NCBI GenBank assembly: GCA_024231695.1
Contig: JAAEQF010000384.1
Location: 1 to 52,209 of the forward strand
Reading direction: 5' to 3'
From: FCB group bacterium
GTDB taxonomy: Bacteria > Zixibacteria > MSB-5A5 > GN15 > JAAZOE01
Length of the DNA stretch: 52,209 bases
Part shown: in pieces, positions 24,350-32,671 of the stretch
How positions within the stretch are numbered: the first letter of the stretch is position 1
How the letters are laid out: each line of letters begins with the position of its first letter
Made by a program: the position numbers and the translations under genes
Notes under the pieces: generated by a model
The model's database searches: none
Told to the model about the DNA's origin: nothing
What the model saw: only the letters and a program-made list of their open reading frames with translations

Positions 24350-25741
24350 TTATCGACCGACGACGCCGGTGCCATTAATCAGGACTTCCAGCGCTTCATC
24401 CATCATCGTTATCACTCGGGCGGCAGCGTTGTAAGCATGCTGCGCCTGAACCATTTCGGCCATTTCCTCATCGAGATTAACACCCTGAACCGACTGGCGC
24501 GAATTCTCGATTTGCTCCACCAGGACCTCATAATTCCCTTTAAACATCTTGGCTTCGTAGGAATTGACACCGATTGTTCCAATCATCGAATTGTAATATT
24601 CACTCATCGTAGCCGTCCCATAGGACATGACCGTGGCCTTACTCAAGTCGGCTATATCCAAAGCGACCGCGTTATCTCCGGGCGCGCCACTGGCCGAGGC
24701 GGCGATCAGCGAAGCATCGTTGACCAGGGCCGTTTCCAGTTGAAGCGTTCCGGCTGAATCAAAGCGCGAATTGAAGAAATTCAAACCACCCGAGCCATCC
24801 AAACCACTGCCGGCCCGATGCAGGGTATTGACATTTTCGATCAGGGCCGAAGCCATTTCATCCAATTGAGTCTGAAACTGAGTCACAACTTCATCACGGG
24901 TTGTCACCAACCCTTTCAACTGGCCGCCGGTAATTTTCACATTCGTGGTCGTTCCCTGCCAGACGATATCATGCTTGGCCTGGCGCCCGGACGTATTCAA
25001 TTTGGTACCCAGATTGAACGTATCGGCTTTTTCCACCAAAGCCAGTCCGCTTATGAAAACGCTGACCGAACCATCCGATTGATCAATGGTCGTCACATCC
25101 ACCAGTGACGATAGTTCATCCAGAAGCAAGTCGCGCTGATCACGCGAATCATTGGCTGTAGCCGCTCCCAGTTCCTCGCCCACGACTATCCGGTTGAGAT
25201 TGGCGATCTCCTGGGCATAAAGATTTATCTGACCGACCGCATTAACCACATCCTGATCGGTGCTGGTCTGCAGATTGAGCAACTGGCGGTCCAGCGAATG
25301 AAAAGATGTAACCAAGCTGTTGCTCTTGGCTATTACCGCCGAACGAGCAGCCATCGATTCCGGATTGGCCGACAAATCCGACCAACTGCTCCAGAATTCG
25401 TTAAGCACATTGCCCAAGCCTTCATCGTTTGGTTCGTTAAAAAACGTTTCTATCTGACCCAAAGCTTTCTCACGAGAGGCCCACTCACCCAACGATTTGT
25501 TCTCACTGCGGTATTGAGCCGTCAGGAAAAAATCACGGACACTGGTAACGCCCGAGATTGTCACCCCGCTTCCGATATTGTAATTGGCAGTTTCGTGCGG
25601 CCGGGTCGAGGTAGCGTTGACCCGCTGGCGCGAATATCCGGGCGTGGATACATTGGCCATGTTGTGGCCAATAGTGCTCATCGACAATTGATGAGTCAGA
25701 AGCGCCCGTTTTCCTATTTCCAATCCTTGAAATAGTGACAT
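24350..25741 (-). CDS. flgK: FlgK, hook-associated protein 1
   Basis: A 463-aa FlgK. The N-terminus MSLFQGLEIGKRALLTHQLS with NMANVSTPGYSRQRV is the rod/hook-type signature. The C-terminal SVQGVNLDEEMAEMVQAQHA, followed by YNAAARVITMMDEALEVLI, is the matching D0 domain. FlgK joins hook and filament. It is at the short end of the family (E. coli 547 aa), the opposite of the enlarged FlgL and FliD here. The gene follows its likely chaperone gene flgN with a 2-nt gap and precedes csrA. Confidence 0.95.
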   Translation of the reverse strand: MSLFQGLEIGKRALLTHQLSMSTIGHNMANVSTPGYSRQRVNATSTRPHETANYNIGSGVTISGVTSVRDFFLTAQYRSENKSLGEWASREKALGQIETFFNEPNDEGLGNVLNEFWSSWSDLSANPESMAARSAVIAKSNSLVTSFHSLDRQLLNLQTSTDQDVVNAVGQINLYAQEIANLNRIVVGEELGAATANDSRDQRDLLLDELSSLVDVTTIDQSDGSVSVFISGLALVEKADTFNLGTKLNTSGRQAKHDIVWQGTTTNVKITGGQLKGLVTTRDEVVTQFQTQLDEMASALIENVNTLHRAGSGLDGSGGLNFFNSRFDSAGTLQLETALVNDASLIAASASGAPGDNAVALDIADLSKATVMSYGTATMSEYYNSMIGTIGVNSYEAKMFKGNYEVLVEQIENSRQSVQGVNLDEEMAEMVQAQHAYNAAARVITMMDEALEVLINGTGVVGR

Positions 25742-25743
25742 CC

Positions 25744-26250
25744 TCAGATTCTCCTGTCTATCCCCAGAGGTGCATATTCCCGGGGGACACTTCCATGTTT
25801 TTGATAGGTTTCTTTCTGAGCTGGAATGCGTCCGATAGTTTCCAGTGTATGATGGATCTGTTCCAGTGACTGATCGACCAGAAGACCGTTGCGCATACGC
25901 GTTTCCTCAATATGGTCATACAGCCCCAGAATCGTTTCGCGAAGATTCTTTAGTTGAACGGAGCGAGCCGAATCGGCCATATCGCAGATTTCGGTGATAT
26001 TGACATCCTCGCCGGCCCCACCTTCGCGTCGAATATCCTCCACCACCTGTGAGCGTTCGTTTTCCAATCTTTGCGATCGGCCAACGATCATCTGCAACTC
26101 GGCTGTAATTTTATTCAGCTCTTTGGTGTCGTTACCGATCAAAGCCTTCTGCTGTCGTTCCAGTGCTTCCAGGAATTCCTCGAACAGCCGGGCTTCATCG
26201 CCGATTACAGTGATGAGTCTATCCAATAGTTTTTCCATGCTTCCATCCAC
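25744..26250 (-). CDS. flgN: FlgN-family chaperone for FlgK/FlgL
   Basis: A 168-aa, strongly helical protein (EKLLDRLITVIGDEARLFEE; LEALERQQKALIGNDTKELN) in the position of flgN, directly before flgK. The pattern of a long N-terminal helix, KALI/ND turn, then QRLENERSQVVEDI matches the FlgN family. FlgN-type chaperones bind the C-termini of FlgK and FlgL and bring them to the export ATPase. The C-terminal 25 residues (AQKETYQKHGSVPREYAPLG) look flexible. Either Met1 or Met5 may be the start. Confidence 0.78.
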   Translation of the reverse strand: MDGSMEKLLDRLITVIGDEARLFEEFLEALERQQKALIGNDTKELNKITAELQMIVGRSQRLENERSQVVEDIRREGGAGEDVNITEICDMADSARSVQLKNLRETILGLYDHIEETRMRNGLLVDQSLEQIHHTLETIGRIPAQKETYQKHGSVPREYAPLGIDRRI

Positions 26251-26282
26251 ATTTATATTTTCGGTCGATGGGCTAATTCTCT

Positions 26283-27203
26283 TTAACCCAAAGTCTTATT
26301 AGCCGAGGCCTGATTTTGATTATAGAGCCGATCCAATACTTTTTCGATATACCGCCGTGTTTCATTAAAGGGTGGAACGCCGTTGTATTTTGAAACGTTT
26401 CCCGGTCCGGAATTGTAAGCAGCCAGCGTCAGTTTGAGATCGCCGTCGTATTTTTCCAACAAACGGCCCAGATATTTCGTCCCGCCTTCTATATTCTGAT
26501 CGGGATTTAGACTGTCGGCCACGCCCATGTCGGCAGCGGTAGATTCAGTTAACTGCATCAGCCCTCTGGCCCCCTTGGGGGACACGGCATCCGGACGACC
26601 GCCCGATTCAACCATAATCACGGCATAAACCAGTTTGGGATCGACTTCATATCGGCGAGCTGATTCTTCAATCATCTGACCGAATCGGGTCAGAACAGGG
26701 TCGTCGCTCATTCTCGGTCTAGCCGACTGAAACTGTCCTGTTGTTTCCGGAGGTCTTAGAATCTCGGTTTGAGGAGTCTCGACCGCTTTCTCGGATCTGT
26801 AAGGCGAGCGCTCGGTTGAGCGCATTTCGTCGGTGATACGGGTGTCTATTTTGGCTGGAGTACCATCGGGCAAAACTCCGGCTTCGGCATCAATATGTTT
26901 TTCCAGCGTTCGATATAGAATCTCGCCCAGACTCTGCGATGAATTACCGGCAATTCGTTGAGACAGTTCCTGGTCGAACATGGAAGTGTAAATATCCTTA
27001 CCTAATCCCCCTTCCAAAAGATCACTTTCGGGGATCGTCGCCCGCATGGCCTTGAGCATATGCAGGACAAAGAACGATTCGAACTCTTTGGTTGCCTTTT
27101 TCAGGCGAAGTTTTTTCTTCCCCAAAGAGTCATCGTTGTCCAATCGATCAACGGTCGGTTTTTCCAGCGTCCGCGCTGTGTTTTGTGAGCCGGTGATTTC
27201 CAT
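26283..27203 (-). CDS. flgJ: FlgJ-like rod protein fused to a lytic transglycosylase
   Basis: A 306-aa two-domain protein. Residues 30-105 are the rod-binding domain of FlgJ (KKATKEFESFFVLHMLKAMR). A polar linker (110-170) is followed by an SLT-type lytic transglycosylase domain (180-300) with the catalytic Glu199 in VYAVIMVESGG, then GARGLMQLTE (211-220) and AAYNSGPGNV (261-270). The enzyme cuts peptidoglycan so that the rod can pass. In Salmonella FlgJ the hydrolase is a different fold (GH73 glucosaminidase), so this is a convergent variant. It lies 1 nt after flgI. No signal peptide is seen, as expected for export through the flagellar apparatus. Confidence 0.92.
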   Translation of the reverse strand: MEITGSQNTARTLEKPTVDRLDNDDSLGKKKLRLKKATKEFESFFVLHMLKAMRATIPESDLLEGGLGKDIYTSMFDQELSQRIAGNSSQSLGEILYRTLEKHIDAEAGVLPDGTPAKIDTRITDEMRSTERSPYRSEKAVETPQTEILRPPETTGQFQSARPRMSDDPVLTRFGQMIEESARRYEVDPKLVYAVIMVESGGRPDAVSPKGARGLMQLTESTAADMGVADSLNPDQNIEGGTKYLGRLLEKYDGDLKLTLAAYNSGPGNVSKYNGVPPFNETRRYIEKVLDRLYNQNQASANKTLG

Positions 27204-27204
27204 G

Positions 27205-28314
27205 CTATAATAGAACCAGTTGGGCGCGTAAGGCGCCGGTTTCCTTTAAGGCTTGCAAGATGGCAATTATATCTCTGGGTGTGGCACCCATACTGTTTAG
27301 CGCCATGGCCACCTGTGAGATGGTTACAACTTCGGGCAGTTGAATAACCCGTGCCTTGTCCTCGGTAACCGATAATTGAGACTCGGAGGTCACCACCGTT
27401 TCACCGTCGGAGAACGGTCCCGGCTGCGATATTACCGGTGTACTGCGAATATTGATGGTCAGGTTGCCGTGAGCTAAAGCCACCGGTGAAATCGAAACAT
27501 TCTGACCGGCGACAATGGTTCCGGTTTTTTCATTGATCACTACTTTGGCCACGGCATCGGGCGAAACGCGCAGACGGCCGATGGTGGAAATAAAATCGAT
27601 CCGATCGTTGGGATGTGATAACGAATCGGGGACACGGATACGCACGGCCCCTTCGTCAATGGCATAGGCTGTCAGGCCGTATTCCCGGTTGATCCGGTTG
27701 ACGATGCGCGAGGCCGTTGTGTAATCGGGATTCAGAAGCGACATATAAATATCTTTACTATCGCCGATTTCAGTCGGTTGTGTCTGCACCAACGCCCCAT
27801 CCGGGACGCGGCCGACCAGGGTATAGTTGTTTACAATTTTATTACCGTCTTCAAGTTGAACGTTGAAGCCGCCGATGGACACCGCACCTTGGGCCACGGC
27901 ATAGACGGTGCCGTCCAGCGACGAGAGCGGGGTTAAAAGCAGGGTACCACCCTGAAGTGAACTGGCATCGCCGACCGAGGACACAGTTACGTCGATCCGC
28001 GAGCCCGGCTTATGAGCCGAACTAATCTTGGCCGTGACCATAACAGCCGCCACATTTTTAACTTTGACCTGGGCGGCGTTCACAGTCACGCCCATCCGTT
28101 CCATCATGTTGACCAGCGACTGGATAGTAAACTGCGTGCCTTTGCCGTCGCCGGTACCGTCCAGACCAATAATCAGGCCATAGCCGATCAGATCAGTCTC
28201 GGCATCGTTTTGATAAGAGGCGATGTCTTTAATTCGCACCGAAGAAGCCGAAATGGTCGTTGCCGTGAAGACAATGAAAAACAGCAACATTAGAAATCTG
28301 TGTATAGTCTTCAT
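27205..28314 (-). CDS. flgI: FlgI, P-ring protein
   Basis: A 369-aa FlgI. A Sec signal peptide (residues 1-23, RFLMLLFFIVFTATTISAS) exports it to the periplasm. Family motifs follow: RIKDIASYQNDAETDLIGYG, LDGTGDGKGTQFTIQSLVNM nearby, NVAAVMVTAKI, and near the C-terminus ALNSMGATPRDIIAILQALK. FlgI forms the ring around the rod in the peptidoglycan layer. It sits between flgH and the flgJ-like gene in the flgF-G-A-H-I-J run. Normal length for the family. Confidence 0.96.
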   Translation of the reverse strand: MKTIHRFLMLLFFIVFTATTISASSVRIKDIASYQNDAETDLIGYGLIIGLDGTGDGKGTQFTIQSLVNMMERMGVTVNAAQVKVKNVAAVMVTAKISSAHKPGSRIDVTVSSVGDASSLQGGTLLLTPLSSLDGTVYAVAQGAVSIGGFNVQLEDGNKIVNNYTLVGRVPDGALVQTQPTEIGDSKDIYMSLLNPDYTTASRIVNRINREYGLTAYAIDEGAVRIRVPDSLSHPNDRIDFISTIGRLRVSPDAVAKVVINEKTGTIVAGQNVSISPVALAHGNLTINIRSTPVISQPGPFSDGETVVTSESQLSVTEDKARVIQLPEVVTISQVAMALNSMGATPRDIIAILQALKETGALRAQLVLL

Positions 28315-28322
28315 CGTATCTC

Positions 28323-28910
28323 CTAAAACAGCCAGTTGAGAAAACGCATGACCGGCCCCGGGCGGCTGCCATCGTTGATGGCTCCTTTGCCGCGATACAT
28401 GATCTGGGCTTCGGCTATCAGGTAGGAATCTATACTGTTGCCGGGATTGATATCCCGCTGGCGGACGACACCGGTCAGTGTCATCGTTTCCCGGTCATTG
28501 GAAATGCCGACCGTGCGGTTGCCTTCGATGATCAAATCACCGTTTTCTTTGACGGCCACAACCGTAACCGACATCCGCGCCCGCAGGTTGCGATTGCGCA
28601 GGTTTTCGCCTTTGCCGTCAAAAGTATTCTTATTCTCACCCTTGGCTCCGAATAGTGGAATAAAACTGAGCGTCCCGACTCCCGGTCCTCCGGAGGTTGA
28701 GAACTTGCCCGACTTCTCGGTCTTGGTCTCGGTTTTATTAGTCGCCTGGGTGTTCTCAAACACATTGACGGTCAGGATATCGCCCACCTTATTGGCTTTG
28801 ATATCGGAGAAAAGAGATTTGGCCTGGCCGAAATCTCCCCCCATAACCTTGACCGTAAACGGCAGAAGTACTAAAATCATGGTGGCTATCAAAATCCGTT
28901 TGATATGCAT
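28323..28910 (-). CDS. flgH: FlgH, L-ring protein lacking the lipobox cysteine
   Basis: A 195-aa FlgH, within the family's 190-240 aa. The core DILTVNVFENTQATNKTETK, the NLRARMSVTVVAVKENGDL segment and TGVVRQRDINPGNSI are clear. FlgH forms the bearing ring in the outer membrane. It is normally a lipoprotein, but here the N-terminal signal (residues 1-24, RILIATMILVLLPFTVKVMG) is not followed by any Cys, and I see no Cys in the whole protein. It should therefore be processed as an ordinary secreted protein. The start is secure: GGAGG sits seven bases before the ATG. Confidence 0.94.
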   Translation of the reverse strand: MHIKRILIATMILVLLPFTVKVMGGDFGQAKSLFSDIKANKVGDILTVNVFENTQATNKTETKTEKSGKFSTSGGPGVGTLSFIPLFGAKGENKNTFDGKGENLRNRNLRARMSVTVVAVKENGDLIIEGNRTVGISNDRETMTLTGVVRQRDINPGNSIDSYLIAEAQIMYRGKGAINDGSRPGPVMRFLNWLF

Positions 28911-28925
28911 TTCATCCTCCGCGCT

Positions 28926-29606
28926 TTAGAGCGCTATTTCCACCGTGCCGGGACTTTTGACCCGACCGACAAGTATTTTCCTTGAATCGATATTCTTCAC
29001 CCGAATTGTCTCGCCGATATTACCGTTCTGTAAAGCCACACCTTTGACCCGAATATCCAATAGTGTTCCATCGCCGACCAAAGCCACCTGATCGCCATTT
29101 TCCACATCGGGGATTATTTCAATCCTGCCCAAAGGCACGTATCGTCCGGCGGTCAGATTCTGTTTGGCTCGACTACCCTGCAGATGGCTATTATCGCCAA
29201 GCATTCTTTCCGTTCGCTTGGTGATGTCGAATCGTTTCAGGGTAAACAGGTCGGGTGTTAGCGGCTCATGACGTTTGATATTCCGGACTGGAACCAGCAA
29301 GTCGGCGCTGCATTTGATATCCAGCGACACGCTCCCTTTATCAATCAGGGCGCCATCGCGATAAACCTCCACCCTCATCGGGAAACGACCCCGTGGTTCT
29401 GCTTGGGTGAGGGCATAGGCTCTGATTTCGCAACCACTCAAATCGGTCAGGGTGATGGCTGAACGACTAAGTATAATATCCACATACAGCGGGTCGAGCT
29501 GATAGTCGCTGATGAGTTTCTCCGTCAGGAAATCCCGCAGATTTCCTTCAGCCGCCGCCGGTACCGTCAGGGCCAGTATGACCGTCCAGATCAAAAGCTT
29601 GCGCAT
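28926..29606 (-). CDS. flgA: FlgA, P-ring assembly chaperone
   Basis: A 226-aa protein with a signal peptide (residues 1-19, WTVILALTVPAAAEG). The C-terminal SAF/ChapFlgA domain contains PVRNIKRHEPLTPDLFTLKR, then GSRAKQNLTAGRYVPLGRI and GVALQNGNIGETIRVKNIDS. FlgA is a periplasmic chaperone that assists FlgI polymerisation. Its place between flgG and flgH is the usual one for flgF-G-A-H-I gene runs. It starts 2 nt after the flgG stop. Confidence 0.93.
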   Translation of the reverse strand: MRKLLIWTVILALTVPAAAEGNLRDFLTEKLISDYQLDPLYVDIILSRSAITLTDLSGCEIRAYALTQAEPRGRFPMRVEVYRDGALIDKGSVSLDIKCSADLLVPVRNIKRHEPLTPDLFTLKRFDITKRTERMLGDNSHLQGSRAKQNLTAGRYVPLGRIEIIPDVENGDQVALVGDGTLLDIRVKGVALQNGNIGETIRVKNIDSRKILVGRVKSPGTVEIAL

Positions 29607-29608
29607 GG

Positions 29609-30397
29609 CTACCTCTTGAGGTTATTGGCTGTTTGAGCCATTTCATCCGATGATTGAATAACTTTGGAATTGATCTCATAGGAACGCTGAGCCATGATCA
29701 TATTGACCATCTCATCAACAATCGAGACGTTGGAGCTTTCCAGGGTTCCCTGATCAATCCGCCCGAATCCTTCGGAACCGGGACTACCGGTTATTGGTGT
29801 GCCCGATGCCGGCGTTTCGACATACAGGTTATGACCAACAGCTGACAACCCGGAAGGATTGATAAACCGGGCCAGTTCAATCTGACCGATCTGTGAGGGC
29901 TCCGAACCGCCGACAACCAAAACATACACTTCGCCGGAAATACTGACTGATAATTCGGTGGCATCATCCGGAATAGTGACGCCCGGCGTTACAAGAAAGC
30001 CGTCTGAAGTGACCAATTCTCCGTCGCCGGAAATTTGAAAGGCCCCATCTCGGGAATAAGCCGTAGTGCCGTCGGGCATATTAATCTGAAAGAAGCCATC
30101 GCCGCCGATAGCCATATCGGTGGCTCTGCCGCTGATAGTCACCGAACCGGGTGTGAATTCCCGCGAAGTGGCTACTGCTTTGGCCCCATAACCGACATCC
30201 AGATTGACCGGAACCACTGCGCCCAAAGCCGAGGGCGTCCCTGCTTTACGGTAATTCTGATAAAGTATATCCTGAAATTCGATCCGGCTTTTCTTGAAAG
30301 CCGTCGTATTGACGTTAGCCAGGTTGTTGGCGATGTTGTCGATATTCATCTGTTGCGCCACCATCCCGGTCGCTGCGGTGTTCATCGCTTTAATCAT
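29609..30397 (-). CDS. flgG: FlgG, distal rod protein
   Basis: A 262-aa FlgG (family about 260 aa). The N-terminal rod signature is MIKAMNTAATGMVAQQMNID with ANNLANVNTTAFKKSR. The C-terminal matching motif is LESSNVSIVDEMVNMIMAQR, followed by SYEINSKVIQSSDEM. FlgG builds the distal rod through the periplasm. Upstream is flgF (19-nt gap) and downstream flgA. Sequence through residue 70 carries the FlgG-type loop (YQNYRKAG), which supports FlgG rather than FlgF. Confidence 0.95.
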   Translation of the reverse strand: MIKAMNTAATGMVAQQMNIDNIANNLANVNTTAFKKSRIEFQDILYQNYRKAGTPSALGAVVPVNLDVGYGAKAVATSREFTPGSVTISGRATDMAIGGDGFFQINMPDGTTAYSRDGAFQISGDGELVTSDGFLVTPGVTIPDDATELSVSISGEVYVLVVGGSEPSQIGQIELARFINPSGLSAVGHNLYVETPASGTPITGSPGSEGFGRIDQGTLESSNVSIVDEMVNMIMAQRSYEINSKVIQSSDEMAQTANNLKR

Positions 30398-30416
30398 AAG
30401 GCGATCCTTTATTTGT

Positions 30417-31154
30417 TTACATTCTCGTTCTGCCTACTTGGGTCAACAGGGCATCAAGTGATTGATCCTGCATCTGAAGCGATTTGGAATTGGTCTCGAA
30501 ATTACGCATGGTCATTATCATCCCCACCATTTCCTTGATGACGTTGATATTGGCCCGCTCCAGAAAACCCTGTCGAATGGAATAATCGTTGGACGGTTCC
30601 GGCTGAACTTCCTCGGGAACCGCAAAACCGGAAGATCCGACTTTGGACATGACCGACTTTTCGGCAAATTCTACCACCTGCAGTCGTCCCGCGGAAGACT
30701 CGTTGACCTGCAACTCCCCGGTTTCGCTGACGCTCACAGTACCACCGCTGACTTCAATCGGTCCGCCGTCGCCCAGAACCCGATACCCTTCGCTGTTTAT
30801 CAAATAGCCGTCGGTATCGATGGAAAAATTGCCGTTACGGGTATAAACACGACCATCACCCTCTGGACTTTCGAGGACAAAAAAACCGTTACCCTCAATG
30901 GCTACATCGAGAGTGTTGCCGGTACGATCAAATGTTCCCTGCGAATAATCGGTGTAAACCTGATCGATCATCGGCGTTTGCCAGTCTGACTTCTGCGGTC
31001 TTTGAGCTTTGGTGGCTCGATCAAGTTCTTCGAGAAACACCGAATCCTTCTTGTATCCGGGCGTCGTTGCATTGGCAATATTGTTGGCCGTGATCTCTTG
31101 CTTCTTCAACTGCGGCACCATTCCGGATGCGGCTTTGTAAATACCTTTAAGCAT
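30417..31154 (-). CDS. flgF: FlgF, proximal rod protein
   Basis: A 245-aa rod protein. The start MLKGIYKAASGMVPQLKKQE, ITANNIANATTPGYKKDSVF and the C-terminal IKEMVGMIMTMRNFETNSKS are those of the FlgF/FlgG group. It lacks the FlgG-specific insert and lies just before flgG, so it is called FlgF. It is the first gene of the run flgF-flgG-flgA-flgH-flgI-flgJ-flgN-flgK-csrA-flgL-fliW. A consensus sigma-54 promoter lies 26 nt upstream, and GGAGGA precedes the ATG. Confidence 0.9.
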   Translation of the reverse strand: MLKGIYKAASGMVPQLKKQEITANNIANATTPGYKKDSVFLEELDRATKAQRPQKSDWQTPMIDQVYTDYSQGTFDRTGNTLDVAIEGNGFFVLESPEGDGRVYTRNGNFSIDTDGYLINSEGYRVLGDGGPIEVSGGTVSVSETGELQVNESSAGRLQVVEFAEKSVMSKVGSSGFAVPEEVQPEPSNDYSIRQGFLERANINVIKEMVGMIMTMRNFETNSKSLQMQDQSLDALLTQVGRTRM

Positions 31155-31179
31155 GGCTATTCCTCCATCTGTTCTATTG

Positions 31180-31194
31180 GCAAGAGGCGTGCCA
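31180..31194 (-). promoter_or_regulatory. Sigma-54 promoter of the flgF operon
   Basis: Minus-strand TGGCACGCCTCTTGC matches the -24/-12 consensus TGGCAC-N5-TTGC at every fixed position. The -12 GC is about 26 nt from the flgF ATG, leaving a short leader with GGAGGA. An NtrC-family activator is encoded 10 kb away on the same strand. Confidence 0.85.
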
Positions 31195-31703
31195 CGCCGG
31201 CAGGAACCAGATTACTTGCCGTATGCACCTGACAGACACAGGGTTACAACAGCGGGCTCTGACCTCGAATAGATAGTAGTTTCGCTAAAGAGGAATATTT
31301 CTCCGGATATGGTTCGAATTATTTTCCGTAATGGCCCAAATGAGAGATTGGCCGGAAGCGAAAATCAGGTGCTTTTATTCCCGGTTAATAATCGAGCTTT
31401 GGCTTAATCAAGGCTGCCAGGCGGGTAAAATATATTATTAATTGACTGCGCCACCATAGTAAATTTATCGGAACAATCGATACCAAGGATCATAAGAACC
31501 TATGAAAAGGAGACAGCTTGGAGGTCAGAGAGTCAAATAGGAAATGATTTGCAGATCAAGGCCGCCGGCAGACCAATAAAAGCTGTTGTAAAAACGGGAG
31601 GATAATATTATTTTAATTACTGGTCGGCATACTTCATTATCAACCATGAACTTATAACTGCCGATCAGCAATACTGACTATTAACCGAATTGAGGATGTT
31701 TTT

Positions 31704-31718
31704 CAGCACTATATTTGC
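31704..31718 (+). promoter_or_regulatory. Degenerate -24/-12-like element before the T9SS-sorted gene
   Basis: CAGCACTATATTTGC has the right TTGC box and spacing, but the -24 GG is AG. It lies about 40 nt before the ATG at 31759. The lost G makes sigma-54 use doubtful. Confidence 0.25.
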
Positions 31719-31758
31719 ATGATCGTTGAATGAATTCAAAACTCAAGGTGACGTTATT

Positions 31759-32592
31759 ATGAAGGCAGCCATATCCTTACTCTCCACACTTTTGTTACTT
31801 CTCTGTGGATCGGCCGTCGTCCAAGGACAGACAATCAGCGATACCGATTCTCTCTGGATCGATTCCATCGGAACACTGTCCGGAGAATCCGTGGTTCTCG
31901 ATGTCTTCTTCGTCAACGAGGACACTCTTCATGGCGTAGAGATTCCACTGTATTACTCTTCGCCCGATATCATCATCGATTCGGTATCCCTGGCCGACAG
32001 TCGAATCAGTCTCCTCACTTTTACTTTTTATGACATTTATCCGGCCGAATCGAAAATCCATATTGGGGCTATGGATTTTGACGGCACCAGTATGGTATTA
32101 CCCGGTCGAGGGAAGCTGGCCAGTCTTTATATAACCTTGCCACCGACGACACCAACACAGTTGATCGAATTCGATACAACCTATATTCCGCCAACCAGTC
32201 ACGTCTCGTTCATTTCCAAAATAGATGAATCATATACTCCGCAGTTCCGCAAGGGATACATCAATAACTCCATCTCCACCGATATTACTTCCGGAAATGA
32301 CCTGCCTCTCCCCACCGAGTTTTATCTGGCCCAGAATCACCCTAATCCGTTCAACCCGACTACCGATATATCCTTCGCCTTGCCTCGTAAAAGCCGGGTC
32401 CGGCTTGAAATATACAATTTGCTGGGGCAGCAGGTACGCTCACTGCTCGACGACGAGCTGATGTCCGGCCAGCATACTATTACCTTTGACGGCCGCGACA
32501 ACGAAGGCCGGGCGATCGCTTCCGGCGTCTATTTCTATCGGATAAAGACAGCCGAGGACGTCCAGACGCGCAAGATGGTCATGATCAAATAG
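31759..32592 (+). CDS. Secreted protein with type IX-style C-terminal sorting domain
   Basis: The frame opens at 31726, but the ATG at 31759 follows AAGGTGA and begins a good signal peptide (KAAISLLSTLLLLLCGSA, cleavage near VQG), giving 277 aa. Residues 20-175 are a beta-rich domain (SGESVVLDVFFVNEDTLHGV) reminiscent of cohesin-like or adhesin modules; no family is certain. The last 90 residues are the FCB sorting domain: YLAQNHPNPFNPTTDISFAL, VRLEIYNLLGQQVRSLLDD, GVYFYRI and the terminal RKMVMIK. Such domains direct proteins through the type IX system in Bacteroidota, or resemble the FlgD-like Ig fold in related phyla. It interrupts the flagellar block on the opposite strand. No link to the flagellum is shown. 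Confidence 0.85.
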   Translation: MKAAISLLSTLLLLLCGSAVVQGQTISDTDSLWIDSIGTLSGESVVLDVFFVNEDTLHGVEIPLYYSSPDIIIDSVSLADSRISLLTFTFYDIYPAESKIHIGAMDFDGTSMVLPGRGKLASLYITLPPTTPTQLIEFDTTYIPPTSHVSFISKIDESYTPQFRKGYINNSISTDITSGNDLPLPTEFYLAQNHPNPFNPTTDISFALPRKSRVRLEIYNLLGQQVRSLLDDELMSGQHTITFDGRDNEGRAIASGVYFYRIKTAEDVQTRKMVMIK

Positions 32593-32618
32593 AACTACCA
32601 CATCAATAAAAAATTAAA

Positions 32619-32646
32619 AAGCCCCGGCCAAGAATGGTCGGGGCTT
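32619..32646. terminator. Rho-independent terminator between T9SS gene and fliJ
   Basis: AAGCCCCGGCC (32619-32629) pairs with GGTCGGGGCTT (32636-32646), 11 pairs including one G-U, with a 6-nt loop. A-rich and T-rich flanks allow it to end both the plus-strand gene (stop 32592) and the fliF-J operon arriving from the right (fliJ stop 32672). Confidence 0.85.
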
Positions 32647-32671
32647 CTTCGTGAAAGGAGGTAAGGAAGGA

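Larger units (their letters stand above)
31155..31758. other. 604-nt gap between divergent flgF and T9SS-sorted gene
   Basis: No credible coding frame is seen on either strand. The left end has the flgF ribosome-binding site and sigma-54 promoter (31180-31194). The right end has a degenerate -24/-12 element (31704-31718) and the AAGGTGA ribosome-binding site of the plus-strand gene. The middle 500 nt are AT-rich and featureless to my reading. Confidence 0.6.
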
